Below, one piece after another: positions 11,767 through 24,040 of a DNA stretch of 64,000 nt. Position 1 is the stretch's first letter, and each line of letters opens with the position of its first letter. A model generated the notes under the pieces. That model worked only from the letters and a program-made list of their open reading frames with translations, had not been told where the DNA came from and ran no database searches. The DNA is taken from positions 10,118,001 through 10,182,000 of the forward strand of contig JAMPIT010000379.1 in NCBI GenBank assembly GCA_026261815.1, given 5' to 3'. The translations under genes were made by a program, and so were the position numbers. Source of the DNA: Monarcha castaneiventris obscurior (taxonomy: Eukaryota > Chordata > Aves > Passeriformes > Monarchidae).

Positions 11767-13059
11767 TGTCGTGGGTTAGTCAAAACTTGACAGACAGCCC
11801 TCTTAGCCAATGCGCTTCTCGAAATTTTACATATTTAAGCCCCAAGGAAGGCAGGAGTTTTAGGAGACACAGTTTCCCGGCTCACGTGGGTGCAGGGCCG
11901 GGAGTGAACAGGAGAGGGGTGGGCCCCGTTCCTGGAGCCTGCGGGCCCGGGAATGGGGCGCCCCTGCCTCCTGCCTCCTCCCCTCCTTCTCCCGGTGAGG
12001 AGGGGGGCAAAGTTCGGGGGCCCCTGGGCTTCCGTTCCGGCTCGGTGCGGGGACGGCAGAGACGGAGGGGTGGCCCCCCTTCCCCCGGCCTGCACAGCTG
12101 GGGACAGGGCTCCTGCCCTCTGCCCCTTGGGGATTTGTGCTGCAGCACGGACTCAGATTTACAGGGGGGAGCTGTTCCCCTCAGCCCCGGGGGGTGGCTG
12201 TCAGCTCCAGGGCTGAGGTCGTCTGAACCAGAGCCTGCAGAGCAGCCAGTAAACTTCACAGTGAAACAGAGGAAAGGACACCCCTCTCCAGACTGTGCAG
12301 CGCGGCAGCAGAGGCAGAGGGAACACCCGGCAACATGGCGGCTTCAGAGCCAGAGAGAAGGAGAAGGCGGGGTCACGTGGGACGGAGCTGCAAGGCTGCG
12401 CTGCGTGGACTCGGCGCGGGGAACTTAAACATCCTTCTGCCTTGCGTGGTATAAACTGGGATATCGCAGACTGTTTGTCTCCTTAATCCATGTTAAGAAC
12501 GTGGGGGAATGGGCATTTTCTTTTTCCCGAGTGGCTTGTAAAATGGCTAGAGTGCCTATGCCAGGCTATATACATAAAAGCAGGGAGAGGCTTATTTCTG
12601 TAGCCTGGTGGCGAGAGAAAGCCTAAATGTTCAAAAAGAAAACTGGTTCATTCTTAAACTAGTAATTAACCCCATGTGAAAAGCCTAGTTTTTTAACAGT
12701 CGTGAGAGCTGTGAAAGGGCTCATGGAAAAGAAGGTTAAAGAGCAGCAGTTTGTATAGCCACGTCAGGCTAGAGGGAAACCCACCTTTCTCCCCCTTTTC
12801 CTAGGACTGTGACCCTGATTTTAGGAAAGGGGAAAAAGTGGGGATGGTTCTGAAAAGTTTGTTCTGTTGTTTTAACATCTGGGTGTTAATTAAACTTTTT
12901 TATTTCCCTTCTTTCAAGTTGTGTGCCTGCTTTGCTTTTCCTCCTAACAGCTTATCTCACTGCAAGGACATCGGGGGGGAGGGCTAGTGCCCACAGTTAA
13001 CCCTTAAACTACCACACTAATTGGTGTCCTGTACGGGGAACCAAATTCAACCTGCTACA
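11767..13059 (+). mobile_element. Long solo LTR, 1293 bp, with GC-rich U3
   Basis: It begins TGTCGTGGGTT and ends AACCTGCTACA, an imperfect inverted copy of the start and typical of LTR termini. A perfect 5-bp target duplication, CCCTC, sits at 11762-11766 and 13060-13064. A TATA-like box lies at 12567-12580 and an ATTAAA polyadenylation signal at 12899-12904, giving a sensible U3-R-U5 order on the plus strand. The U3 interior (about 11880-12430) is strongly GC-rich with many CpGs, unlike the flanks, and its long open frames are compositional. No internal viral sequence is adjacent. The class is uncertain; the 5-bp duplication fits ERVL-type elements. Confidence 0.78.
12567..12580 (+). promoter_or_regulatory. 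LTR TATA-like box
   Basis: TATATACATAAAAG lies about 140 bp after the end of the GC-rich block and about 320 bp before the LTR's ATTAAA signal, the placement expected for an LTR promoter. It is inferred from position and sequence only. Confidence 0.45.
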
Positions 13060-13064
13060 CCCTC

Positions 13065-16000
13065 CAAGGACAGGTTTCTGTCTCCTTATGTCTCACTATG
13101 CATGTGCTAAAATATTTTTCAGTACAAGCTGGTAAATATTCTACTCATTACAGGTGACACTTTTGTTTGACTGAAGAGAGGAAATTCAGAGATAAATCCT
13201 TTGTTATAATTTGCTAATGGATCCAGACTGCCTGTAAGTCAAGCAGTGTCATTCTTTCATGTCTCCTTTAAAGTGACAAAATACTTGACCCTTATTTTCC
13301 AGATTTTGAACAGTGGCATGGAGAGATAATGTCCCAGCTCCTTCAGGGAATTTGTTTCAGTGCAAGCGTGGATTTCAGTGATTTTCCCAGCCTGCAGGGA
13401 GCAGCAAACTGCAGCTTCCCAAAGTCTAGGTTAATAATGTCCTACCAAAGATAGTCTGTTTCCCTCACCCACCAGCATTTTTCTACAGAAAAAAAGAAAA
13501 TACTAATGAATAAAGCTGCCATAGCTCAGTCCAGGAAGAAAGATTTTTCTCCATCAGATAAAAGGAATGTCTCTAGTCTCTTTGTCAGGGCCTGCCAACT
13601 AATCTAAGATGGCAGAGGAAATTTTTATGTGCTAAACTATTTTCTCACTAATCTTATTTTAAGAAAAGTAACATAATGAGCATTTATTTGGGGCACTCAG
13701 TATACTTTTCTTATAGGCAGACAAAAAAGGAAATCTGGTATTTGTTTTATTTCTACTTTAGCACTTTATCTGACAGCTTGACATAAGAGCAGACATAAGA
13801 GCATAGCTCTGTATAAGATATTAATCTTAAATGATCACAAAACAATTTTCTTCTCCAGATTATCTAACACAGTCTAACTGGCAAGGATGGATCCTGTGTA
13901 TAAAAATAGTTTGGAGATGCTATTCTTGTAGCAGGGCAGTATTTTTTTCCTGAAATCTATTTTAAATGCTTTTATTAGTTAGTTCTGTGGGGTTTTTTTT
14001 TCCAGGTTGCTTTATAAATCTTTGGAAACTCTGAATTCTCAAGTGCTGTCTCCTGACAATGAATTCTAGAAGAATGACCAACAAAAAGCCATACAGTTCG
14101 AGTAGCATTTCAGCAAACTACTGCTCCAGAAAAATAAAAAGTGCTTGACAAGCATGTCTCAGAGTCTTGTAGCTGGATATTTAGGCAGACTTTTGAAAGT
14201 AGTGGGTTCACAGTGGCTCAGTGGGTTGCCATGATGGCTCTGAAGGTGTCACACTGCGACCCTTTACCATGAGTTTGATCAGATTACAGGCTGTGTACAC
14301 TGACATCAAATGACAGCATTCAGACATATGTAAAAGTATGAGAACAGCCTTTATGAACTCAGTACAATAATTGACGCTTTTTAATTTGGGACCACAACAT
14401 TCCAAAACTGGTGATGCAAGTACAGTTATCCTGATCCCCTCCTTGATATGTACCAGAAGAAAAGTATCAGGAGTAGATACTAAGCCACTAGAAGGTCGAG
14501 GCAAACGCTCAAGTGTTGGGAATTCGTTCAAAAAACACTCTGACATCTTGACAACTGGATAAAGTTCATTCATTGTATTTTGCTGTTTCTGAAATCTCTT
14601 AAGTTTTGCATGTTCCAAATGTCAGGTAGTTTTCTGAAACCCCAGAGCAAAAGAATAAGATGTGAGCTTCAGGTTCCCTCTTCACCTTATATAAAGGTCT
14701 TTTTCCCAGTTGATCTTGACTGGAGTTACTGATTTCTTTAGTTTCGTCTGGAATTGCTACTGTGGTGTCTTTCTGTAGTTCTGTATTTTAATACCAAACT
14801 TTGTAGTGTTTGTTCTTTTTTATTAACAGATTTATTGAGGGAATATGATGCCTGCAACATCAGGAGTTTGTTCCTGATGCCCCAGCGTGCTGTTGACATC
14901 TCAAGTACTCCTAATGTATCACCTCCGTCTGGTTCCTTGGTCCCTGTGCCAGGCACCCCTGGCTGCCTGGGGTGGGGTGGGGGACATTCTATTCTGCTCT
15001 GTTGTGTGGTCACGGCCACCTTGCTCCTTGCCACCAGCCTTGCCAGCTCACAGCAGCATCATGCCTGCCTCTGCAGGAAAGGGTCTGGCTAGGTGTATAC
15101 AAGTGAGAGGAGTCAGAGAGGCTGGGAGTCCATTAAAGGAAAAATATTTAGACAAATTAATGAGGAGTTGCTATGAGACGCTGTCACGGGTTAAGAACTG
15201 TGTTGCACCAGGGAACTGCCTATTTGAAGTGCAAATCTCCAAGCTTTTGCAGTGCCATCTTTTAAACACCCTAGTGGTTTTCTGCAGTGGTCTGTTTGTC
15301 TCCTCCAGCCACTGTTCAGGAGCCCTGTGCCTTCCTGCAGGGATGGCCCTGCCTCTGCTTGAGGCTTTGCAGGAGCCTGCTGCAGGCTGTGAGCCCACAG
15401 GTGGATCTGTGGGAGCGCTGGAGCTGTGCCAAGCACTGTGGAAAACTGGGGTCACTGGAAAAGTGGTGCAGAGCACTCAGACCTGATCCAGAACTTACTG
15501 AAGTCAATGGGAGTCCCTCCACAGCCCTGCTTGGCCACAATCCTGGGGTGATCCCAGTGGGTTACTTGTGTGGAAGCAACTCCACCTTCATGGAGCCCAT
15601 GGCAGGACCAACTTTTTTTCTTCTGTAGTTACTACGTATTAGTGGAAAGGAGTCTGAGACACACAAATAGCCTGTCTGGATCTGTACAGCCCTGTGACAG
15701 CACTGCCTGAATGGCAGTCCCCTCCCTGAGCACGGGCAAGAGAAACACATCGACGTTAGCTGCAATTCGGTTTCCCATACAGCAGATGGAGTTTTCTATT
15801 TATAATACCACAGCATTCTGCCAGAGAAAGGAGAGATGGCAAAACCCCCACCAAAACACTGGAGCCAAGCACCCATGAACATGGGAAAGCTGCCTTCTGC
15901 ATCCGAGTGTTGGAGGGCTCTGGCAGGCCTAGCTACCTCAGAAACAGATGTGAGTAATTAGTATTTTACTTGAGTTAGCTGATCAATCCTAGATAGATTG

Positions 16001-19000
16001 CTTGAAGATTAATCACAAGGTTCTGAGTCACTTTTATTTTCATTTTTACCTGACTTCTTGTAAGATTTCTGCCACACGTGAAAGAAATATAAGGGCTATT
16101 ATGTACAAAGAAACTACATGGGGGGGAATCTCACTGCCACCATGAAGTGTTTGCTGAAGGGACTGGTAGTGATTAGGTGTCAAAAGGACTCAAAAAGTCT
16201 GTATACAAAAATGTCTATTCTTGGACAGATTTATAGGGGAAAAATCAAGAGGTGAATAATTGTCTCATGCATTCCAGCATGTGAATCAATAATAGTCCCA
16301 CTAATTGGTCCCTGGCAGCTTTATTCAGACGCAAACTTCTCAGTTCATGATTTGTGTCTGTCTCATTTCCCACCAGGTTCCATTCAGGCCAGTATTATCA
16401 GAAATCACATGAAGCAGTGTTGTTGGCTAGTAGACAGCTGTTCACCGATGGCTGAATGTCAACGTGCATAAAAAGAAAAATATCATTGTATCCTTCAGTC
16501 AAGTGTTCAAGTGCGGATTCTCTGAAATCACTCCAACTGTGGTGGAGTTACAACAGCCAGGTATTTCATCTAGAAAGTACACTGGCATCATTTAGATGCA
16601 AAATGCTGCTCAAAGATAATTCATTATCAATACATTACAGTGCTCCTGGCCAATTGTTTAGTGCTAGACAGCTCTAAAAGTAAATTATTACCATAGAGTA
16701 TACAGTATCCACTTCTGTTTATGTTTTTAAATTGCAATGAGAGCTAGTTGAAATTCCACTGTGATTATGGCTTACTCTGGTGTCCTGGGAATTTTGCTTC
16801 AGTTCAAGATGACTTCTGTTCTGTTTTAAGCCTTACAGTCTCCATAAATCTTACAGATGATTTTTTTATTATATTATCTGTTGTCAATTTTTAGCAAAAT
16901 CTTGCCACTGACTACTAGGCTGCAAATGCAGTAAATGCAATGATGACCTAAACACCAGACAGGTGAAGGACAATGGGTCTAAGGGTATTATTCTTACTAA
17001 TAGCTCTCTTTATTTACTTTTTCTCATTAATATTTGTTGAGCTATCTGTTCTCAGGTACCAATAATTATTCATGTTAAATAGGATTTCATCAAAACCTCC
17101 ATTGAATGAGTGGGAGACCTGCAAGGTAAAGCACTTGTACGTAGTGCCAAAGGTAAATTTGCCTGTACAATCAAAGATTTGCGTTTTGTATTTGTGAGGC
17201 TGCACTATGGTCTTTCAAATAATGGCATAATCACACTCTGGTTTTCTCTCAGAGCTCTCAGTCTTATCAAGAAGGACAAAACTGTTTGTGCCCGAGGTCA
17301 CAGTGGTATCCAACAGTCATTTTTACCCCCTTAGCTTTGTATCCAGTTGCACAGCTCTCAAACATGCAGACCAGGGAAAACCAGGGAAAGGTGGGGAAAA
17401 CAGTGAGGGAGATGGGTGGGGAATACCATTTCATTTGTATGCTAGGGCCCACACAAAGCACAATATGCCTCTGTGGCATCTCAACCAGGACGAACCCTCT
17501 GCCATCTATGTGATGGTGAGGCAGAAATGCTGATGTGCCCATTTCACTTACTCCATACTGCAGTGCCCTGCCTGAACTGATGCCCTGGAAAAGCGTCCCT
17601 TGGCTTTGTACACAGAAAGCAGTGACAACCCATTATTTGTCCACCATTTCTTGTCCTCACAATCGTGACCTGAGCACTGCTGATGTGCCCAGCCCCTACA
17701 CAGAGCGGGAAGAGGAGGGGGGATGTGAGCCTTCCCTGGAAAAGTGCTGGTGCTGGGGCTGTGTGCTCCCTTCCTGCCATCCCTTACACTGACATCCTTT
17801 TGCAGGCTGCACAGGAAGAGTTTGAGGGCTGCCAACGCAGCATAGGACACAATTTGGGGATCCAATAATTGTAGTGTCATGTAGGTTTATGTAATGGTAT
17901 CTGAAGCCTGCAGTGGTAAAGAAACATCACCCTACATTTCATAATTGCTGAGGGCTACTTGTAATTGCTCTCTCTTTCGAGTCAAGGGATGATAGCCCTC
18001 ACCACAGATGGCTGCAAGTTTAAACCATTTATTTATACTCCACTCTGGAGGTATTTGAATGTGACCTCAGACACTCTGACCCTAATGTTCTAGGCTCTGA
18101 TTCTAAGTATTAAGAAGTGTAGGATCCAGACAGACTGTTCAGGTTTAGCAGTGACTTGAATTCAGCAGATTGTCTCATCTGAGCAAAATACATGCTTAGT
18201 ATTATGTTCTTAAATATAATAATTAATAAATAAATCTATAATATTTAATAAATCTAATAATCTAAGTTTCCTGCCCTTCATTAACTGCACATGTGATTTT
18301 GTTTCTGCTTTGTTTTACCATGTCACATAATTAAATATAACATCTATTTTTCCCAAGCCACTGAGCACATCTGCTACTAGCATATATTTAGTGGTTGTGT
18401 TGTAACAGATTCCCAGCCTGGTGTGTTGTAGTAGATCAAGACCCGGCTGGTACAACATCAGTAAGTGCTTTAAAGAAAGCAGACAAATCTAAGGGTTGAT
18501 TATGCCTATAAATGTAGAATAATCAGGATGCATTTGCAAAAGAGACAAATATGTTTTGGCTTTGTTTGCAGGTTGCTGCTCAAAGGTTACTCATTCATTA
18601 GAGTATCTCAGGGTGGGTTGAGTATCATCTAGGAGAGTTGCTTATCCAATCCCCCCGTGCTGGGCCAGGATCAGTTATCAATACTGGGAACAGACTGGAA
18701 GTGAATGAATATTTTTCTGAGTCAAGCAAAATGCAAAATAAAGTAGATTAATTAGAGCAGCTCTGCTTCAAAGGCTCCCTGTTCTTTAATATATTGATCA
18801 CAGTGTTCAAAGTTCTGCATGATGCCTCTTCCCCAAAAAAAAGTGCCTAATTGAATATTGAACTATATTCTGGTGAAACCTCATGTAAATTTCAAGAACT
18901 CAACTAATTTGTCAGTGTTAAGTGAATGTCAGAATTAAAGGCAGCTTCAGTGCTCAGTTAGTGTGCAAGTCTGATTTCAACCTTCCTTTTTCTGAAGTGA

Positions 19001-22000
19001 AGAAATAAAGTTGCAGAGATTCACAAGTGTGGTTCATGGTCCAAGAGTCTACATGGAGATGTATTCACCCCTTTTTGCTGCAAAATGGAGTAATTTCTAC
19101 CAAAGTCAACAGAAAGGGTTTGAGATGTTGACTTTAGGCAGTGAGGAGAGTGGGAAAGGAGCTTGAGGAGCTTAGTGCACTTGCGAGTTAACAAAGAACA
19201 ATCCCTCAGGTTGCTTACAGAAGTAGCAGAAGTCTGTCCTGGCAAGCCTCCTCCCCCTTCTAACCACAGTTTTTGCTTTGTTGCCTCCACGAGACAGTCT
19301 AGGAAGCTCCTCATCCTGTAGGAGTTGGGAGGTGGACAGTAATTCCATTGGTTAGAAAGGGCCCTGTGATGTGATGATGATCCAGGGCAGGTGATTTGAC
19401 CTGCACATGCTGCTTTGGGTTCCTCAGCACACAGGGAGAAGGGGCACTATCGATGTGACACTGAGAGAAAATCTTACTGTGTGTATTGTGGAAGTTGAAA
19501 TGAAGAGTTAAGCAAAAGAGAGAATTCAAAAAATAAAAAAGTCTGTTAATTCTGACCCTAACAGCTTATTAGCCAAAGCAAAGTAATTTTAACAACTCTG
19601 TAGTCAAATCTAGGGATTTTTATGTTCCTTCCTTCCACTTACTGAAAGCTTTGCAAAAAGAAAGAGGGTTCAAAAGCAGCTGTGTTGTGTTTCCCCCACA
19701 CATTGCTTTTTTTTCTCACCAGGCTTGAGGGTCACAGTGGCTTCTTGTGCACAGATGTCTGCTGGTAAGCAGCCCCCATTAGCTGGGGGTGGCCTCAGCA
19801 GCTGGTTATGAGGCTCTTCTGGCCCTCAGGCTCCAGCATGTACCCTTTTTGTCCTGGCAAAAAAAAAGTGCACATATTGTAGACATATCATAGGCATCAG
19901 TTGTTTCTGAACTTGAGTCAATAATTTCAGTTAAAAAAAAAAAAAAAAAAGAAATGGGGGAAGATACCAAAAACAGAAGCATTAATTTAGACATTTGAAT
20001 AATGAAAAATATCAACCTATTGAGCTTGACATATTCTAGATAAAAAGTTTCTCATTTTCATTTCAAGAGAGCACTGTTTTCATTTAAAATTGATCTGCCT
20101 CTAAAAGCAACGGTAACGAGAGAACAACAAAACTGAAACATTGATTTTTCTTTTGCCTGAGAAAAACCTTGAAGGCTGGCCTAAAAAAGTTTATCTGGAA
20201 TTGTGCCTTGTTGTTCTTTTTGGTATGTGGCAACTTAAAAAGGAAAACAAGATACTCTTCTGTATTTTTCACTCATTCAGTAGTGGTCTCTATCTTCCTT
20301 CCCACTCCCACCCACCAATCCAGTTGGGCTAACACATCTCCTTGACCAGTTCTAGATGTAATTGACAGAGTGCCAAGAGATGAGACAGCCATTAAGTGAT
20401 ATTTATTCATTTTTACTATGCTTTCATTAAACCCTCACGAAGTGCTCAGTCTCTGATAATCCCTTTTCCCAACCAACTTCTCATGCAGTGGCACTCAGCA
20501 GAGTCACAACTATGTCTAGAAGTGAAAAGCAGAAGTCTACACTTGAGTTATAAATAGCTCATAAATGTAGTTGAATAGTTATAAACAGCATTAAAAATAT
20601 GTTTCATTTTAAAGGCTAGTAAGGCTCTTCCCATTATGGGGAACATTGGAGAAGGCAGGTAGTATATATTTCAGTGAAAACTACCTGTACTTGCCATGTG
20701 AAGTAACAGAGTACATAACTCAGACCTGATACTGACCTTTTCATCATGTTAGAAAGCAAGGCTTACTTCATCAGCTAAGCATGATCTGAATATATTTCCA
20801 TTTAATTTCTGTGTTCCCTTAGGTGAAGCTTTCAGATGGCTGTAGTTTCAGTGACCATCTAGAGAGTTCAGTTCTCTCTGTTCCTGGTGGAGATTTCTTT
20901 TCTTCTTGTTGTCATGGATTACCTTACTATGCCAGCCTGTACTCCTTGAACAGCTATTGCTAATTGTGTGAAGCTGAAGAGTATTTGAGATTACATTTGA
21001 CTAGTTACAATAACGAGACTACCAGAATCATTAAAATCATCTCCAGAAACACTGTTATTTACCTCTGCTCTCCAGAGGAAGAAACCAGCCAGTGTGAAAG
21101 AGAGAGTGAGGCATGGCTGTTTGAAGGGAAGATCTTCAGAACTGTAAAGTCCCTTAATAAATCAGAAATATTTATGTCTATTTGGCTTATTTCAGCAGGG
21201 TAACTGTACAGCAGTGTGAAATGGACCACAAGCATCTCAGCCCAAGGGTGTCAGGGGGGCCTTGGGTGATTTCTTCTCTCGTATAAACAAATGCCCTGAA
21301 GTCCATAACTGTGGAGACATCTTTTGCCTCACTGATTCAGTCTGGTTTCCATAAGCATCTATTTGATGACTTTTGTTTTCTTTTTAAACACTATTCTTCT
21401 TCTGAGCTGTCTCTTTTCACTTGTTAGTACTTACCACTTTATGCTGATGGTGCACAACTTTATTTTTGTTCACGGTGACTTTGGTGAGGAAGGGCTTTTA
21501 TCTGTAGTTACATAAGTCTCACAGGGAACATGAACAAGTTTGGGCCAGGAGCTCTGCTCATAAAGCAGGAATGAGACATTGACTGAACATCACCAACTTA
21601 ATTGATATGAATGTCTAGCACAGTCTATGGAAAAAAAACCCCAGGTAATTCTCTTTAACACAAGCTTGCTTTGGAGTCAGTCATGCAGTTAAGCAATTTG
21701 GAAAATACTACCTAGTTAGCACAGTAGTGCACAGCAGCTTGAATTTGCAGAAGTTCACTGCTTCATTAACTACTCACTTAGCAATGAAGCTGCAAACAAT
21801 GTGAATGCTAACATTTCTCTATTGGCCTCACCTAAAAAAAATCTGATCAGCTGTTATATGACTCCTGGATCCCTCTAATTGTTAAAAAAGGGAACTGGAC
21901 AACTTGTCTCTTAGAGGTTGTACCAGACTGCAGTAATGCTTTTCTGTGTTCAGCCAAGCTGAATTTTGATTATTGTCCAGCTTATTTCCTTTGAACTGCC

Positions 22001-23154
22001 AGCACAGGCTTTTTGTCTTTTCAAACATTTAATCTCTGTTTTGCTGATGCCAAAGTTCAGCTTATTTTGCCCTGTGTTTGAAATACTGTTTTCTTCAGAA
22101 GCTGCAGATCATGGACTTATCTACAGATTCTCACAGACACTTAAGGTCAATGCCTTCCTCTTTTTCACCAGCATGCTATAGTCATCTCTCTATTGCAAAG
22201 CACTCTGTACGTGTTCAGTCAGACAGTGCTGTTAAATTTCTATCTCAGTGGACTAAAAGGTTATTTAGTACATTTATATAATGTTCCTGACCATCCTAGG
22301 TCCCACTCTAATATAGACTTATGCTTAAGCTTGGCATCATGCACTGGCCGCTGGCACTGAATTCAAGTGATTAATCAGCCAAGGCATAAAGATCTGCCGA
22401 AGCATAAACCTTTGTAGATCCTGTGTCTTTAGGTGACTGGCAACTTGTGTGGTGTTATTTACATAGCATCGGTGTTCAGGTAGCTGACATAGCCCAGAGG
22501 TATAAACAAATATAGAATTGTAATGGGAAGGAAGAATATTGTGTTTCACCAATAGTTACAATTAAAAATGCAAATCCCCCTTCAAACATGGGACCAGGGT
22601 TTGTACATTCAGCAGCATGTGTGTATGGAGGGGGGTTGTTCCAGTTGCATAGATTACCTATTTATTATCCATAAATTTCCAGTGTGGGGAGAATAAAATC
22701 CTTTATGCCCCCTGAATTGCCAGTGAACCTGTCTGAATTCTGTTTTTGAACCTTTCACCTCTAAAAAAAATCAATGTATCTCCCTATTTCCAGTGCTGAA
22801 TTTCACATTCTTAGCCAAATCTTCTGAGAACTCTGCTGAAAAAAGTTAAAAGCAACTTTAAATTTTAAATAACTCTTGTGAATTACTGCAGCTCCTGGGG
22901 TGAAAGATCAGTGCTTCATCAGAATGACCCAGCTCTACAAACCTCCAACACAGACCCCTGGGGACACCCCCGGGAGATGAGGGAAAGGAAACCAGGCATA
23001 TCTGCACCTACCCACCACCTTTTCCCAGCTCTGTTCATGCCTGTAAGGTGACAGGTTCACCCCCAAGTCCTTGTCAGCACAGCAGTGGTACAAATCTATG
23101 ACCAATAGATTTAGACCAATAGTCTGCCCACTACGTGATTCCAGCCCTTACTAA
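13065..23154. other. About 10 kb of unique non-coding DNA
   Basis: No gene or confident interspersed repeat was found. Items present are an AT-rich block of TAATAAATAAAT type at 18210-18265 and an 18-A run at 19933-19950. Open frames of 136 codons (14208-14618, minus) and 199 codons (14887-15486, plus) lack recognisable domains and are treated as chance. A segment near 22930-23070 has faint CR1-like wording, too weak to annotate. Confidence 0.5.
19933..19950 (+). repeat. Poly-A run, 18 bases
   Basis: Unbroken A-run within AT-rich sequence. No adjacent retroposon body recognised. Confidence 0.85.
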
Positions 23155-23385
23155 AGCCCTAAGACAGAAGATAGAAGGAAGTTTTGTTTGCAGTGAATGC
23201 GGCAAAATCCTGGCAACAGATTACCCAGAGAGGTGGTCGGTGCCCCGTCCCTGAAAACATACAAGGCCGGGTTGGATGGGGCTCCGAGCAACCCGATCGA
23301 GTTGAAGATACTCATTGCAGGGGGTTGGACTAGACGGCCTTTAAAGATCCCTTCCAAACTCTTCTATGATTCTTTGATTACAAAA
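23155..23385 (+). mobile_element. CR1 LINE 3' end, relatively well preserved
   Basis: The ORF2 end (RLPREVVGAPSLKTYKAGLDG, read here with two small losses) runs into the CR1 3' untranslated region with GGGGGTTGGACTAGACGGCC, and ends in the tail TCTATGATTCTTTGATT. Several CpGs remain undecayed, for example GATCGAG and GTCGGTG, which suggests a younger insertion than the other CR1 copies here. The GC-rich minisatellite starts about 35 bp beyond the tail. Confidence 0.9.
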
Positions 23386-23420
23386 GCCAAGAACATGTAA
23401 AAAAGGTAGGGGTTGATCAC

Positions 23421-23656
23421 AGGAGAGCCCTCCTGCCCTTCGGGGAGCCGGTGCTGCTCAGGAGGGCCATGCCGGGCGGGGTGTGCTCCGGTGGGTCCCA
23501 GGAGTGCCCTCCTGCCCCTTTGGGGAGCCCGTGCTGGTCAGGAGGGCCGTGCCAGGCTGTGGGGGCTCCGGCGGGTCTCAGGAGTGCCCTCCTGCCCCTT
23601 TGGGGAGCCGGTGCTGGTCAGGAGGGCCGTGCCAGGCTGTGGGGGCTGTGGCCGTG
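23421..23656 (+). repeat. Minisatellite array 1, three units of about 80 bp
   Basis: Three head-to-tail copies start at 23421, 23501 and 23581, each opening with a CCCTCCTGCCC block (at 23428, 23507 and 23587) followed by GGGGAGCC-GTGCTG and a CAGGAGGGCC block. Copies 2 and 3 are almost identical; copy 1 is more diverged and one base shorter. The third copy grades into array 2. Its unit end, GGCTGTGGGGGCTCCGGCGG, resembles the array 2 unit, so the two arrays probably share ancestry. Confidence 0.92.
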
Positions 23657-24040
23657 CGGGCTCCGGCGGGTCCCGGCCGGGCTGTATGGGCTGTGGCTGT
23701 GCGGGTCCCGGCCGGGCTGTGTGGGCTCTGGCCGTGCGGGCTCCGGCGGGTCCCGGCCGGGCTGTGTGGGCTGTGGCTGTGCGGGTCCCGGCCGGGCTGT
23801 GTGGGCTCTGGCCGTGCGGGCTCCGGCGGGTCCCGGCCGGGCTGTGTGGGCTCTGGCCGTGCGGGCTCCGGCGGGTCCCGGCCGGGCTGTGGCTGTGCGG
23901 GTCCCGGCCGGGCTGTGTGGGCTGTGGCCGTGAGGGCTCCGGCCGGGCTGTGTGGGCTCTGGCCGTGCGGGCTCCGGCGGGTCCCGGCCGGGCTGTGTGG
24001 GCTGTGGCTGTGCGGGCTCCGGCGGGTCCCGGCCGGGCTG
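23641..24040 (+). repeat. Minisatellite array 2, alternating 45- and 35-bp units
   Basis: About ten units of two kinds. The 45-bp kind reads GGGCTCTGGCCGTGCGGGCT followed by CCGGCGGGTCCCGGCC and GGGCTGTGT. The 35-bp kind lacks the middle CTCCGGCGGG. The first part alternates 45 and 35, making an exact 80-bp higher-order period (compare 23641-23720 with 23721-23800). Later units depart from this order and include a 26-bp shortened copy and one variant with GTGAGGG. It is very GC-rich and CpG-dense. Both strands are open in several frames only because such DNA rarely contains stop codons. Confidence 0.95.

Noticed and set aside
11787..12428. 213-codon open frame
   Set aside because: Lies wholly within the GC-rich U3 of a solo LTR, with overlapping open frames on both strands and no protein motif.
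13021..13050. Primer-binding-site-like TGGTGTCCTG after an apparent LTR end at 13016
   Set aside because: The TIR-like terminus AACCTGCTACA and the CCCTC target duplication place the real LTR end at 13059, so this sequence is inside the LTR. It also matches no tRNA 3' end well.
14208..14618. 136-codon open frame, minus strand
   Set aside because: No in-frame ATG near the start, no recognisable domain, and a frame of this length is expected a few times by chance in 64 kb of this composition.
14887..15486. 199-codon open frame, plus strand
   Set aside because: Overlaps open frames on the opposite strand in a locally GC-rich segment. The product is low-complexity and lacks known motifs.
22930..23080. 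Possible CR1 or other repeat remnant (CCCCTGGGGACACCC, CCCCAAGTCCTTGTC)
   Set aside because: Only two short CR1-like phrases with unmatched sequence between; too weak without an alignment.
23421..24040. CRISPR-like repeat array
   Set aside because: Units are contiguous tandem repeats without unique spacers, and the genome is avian.
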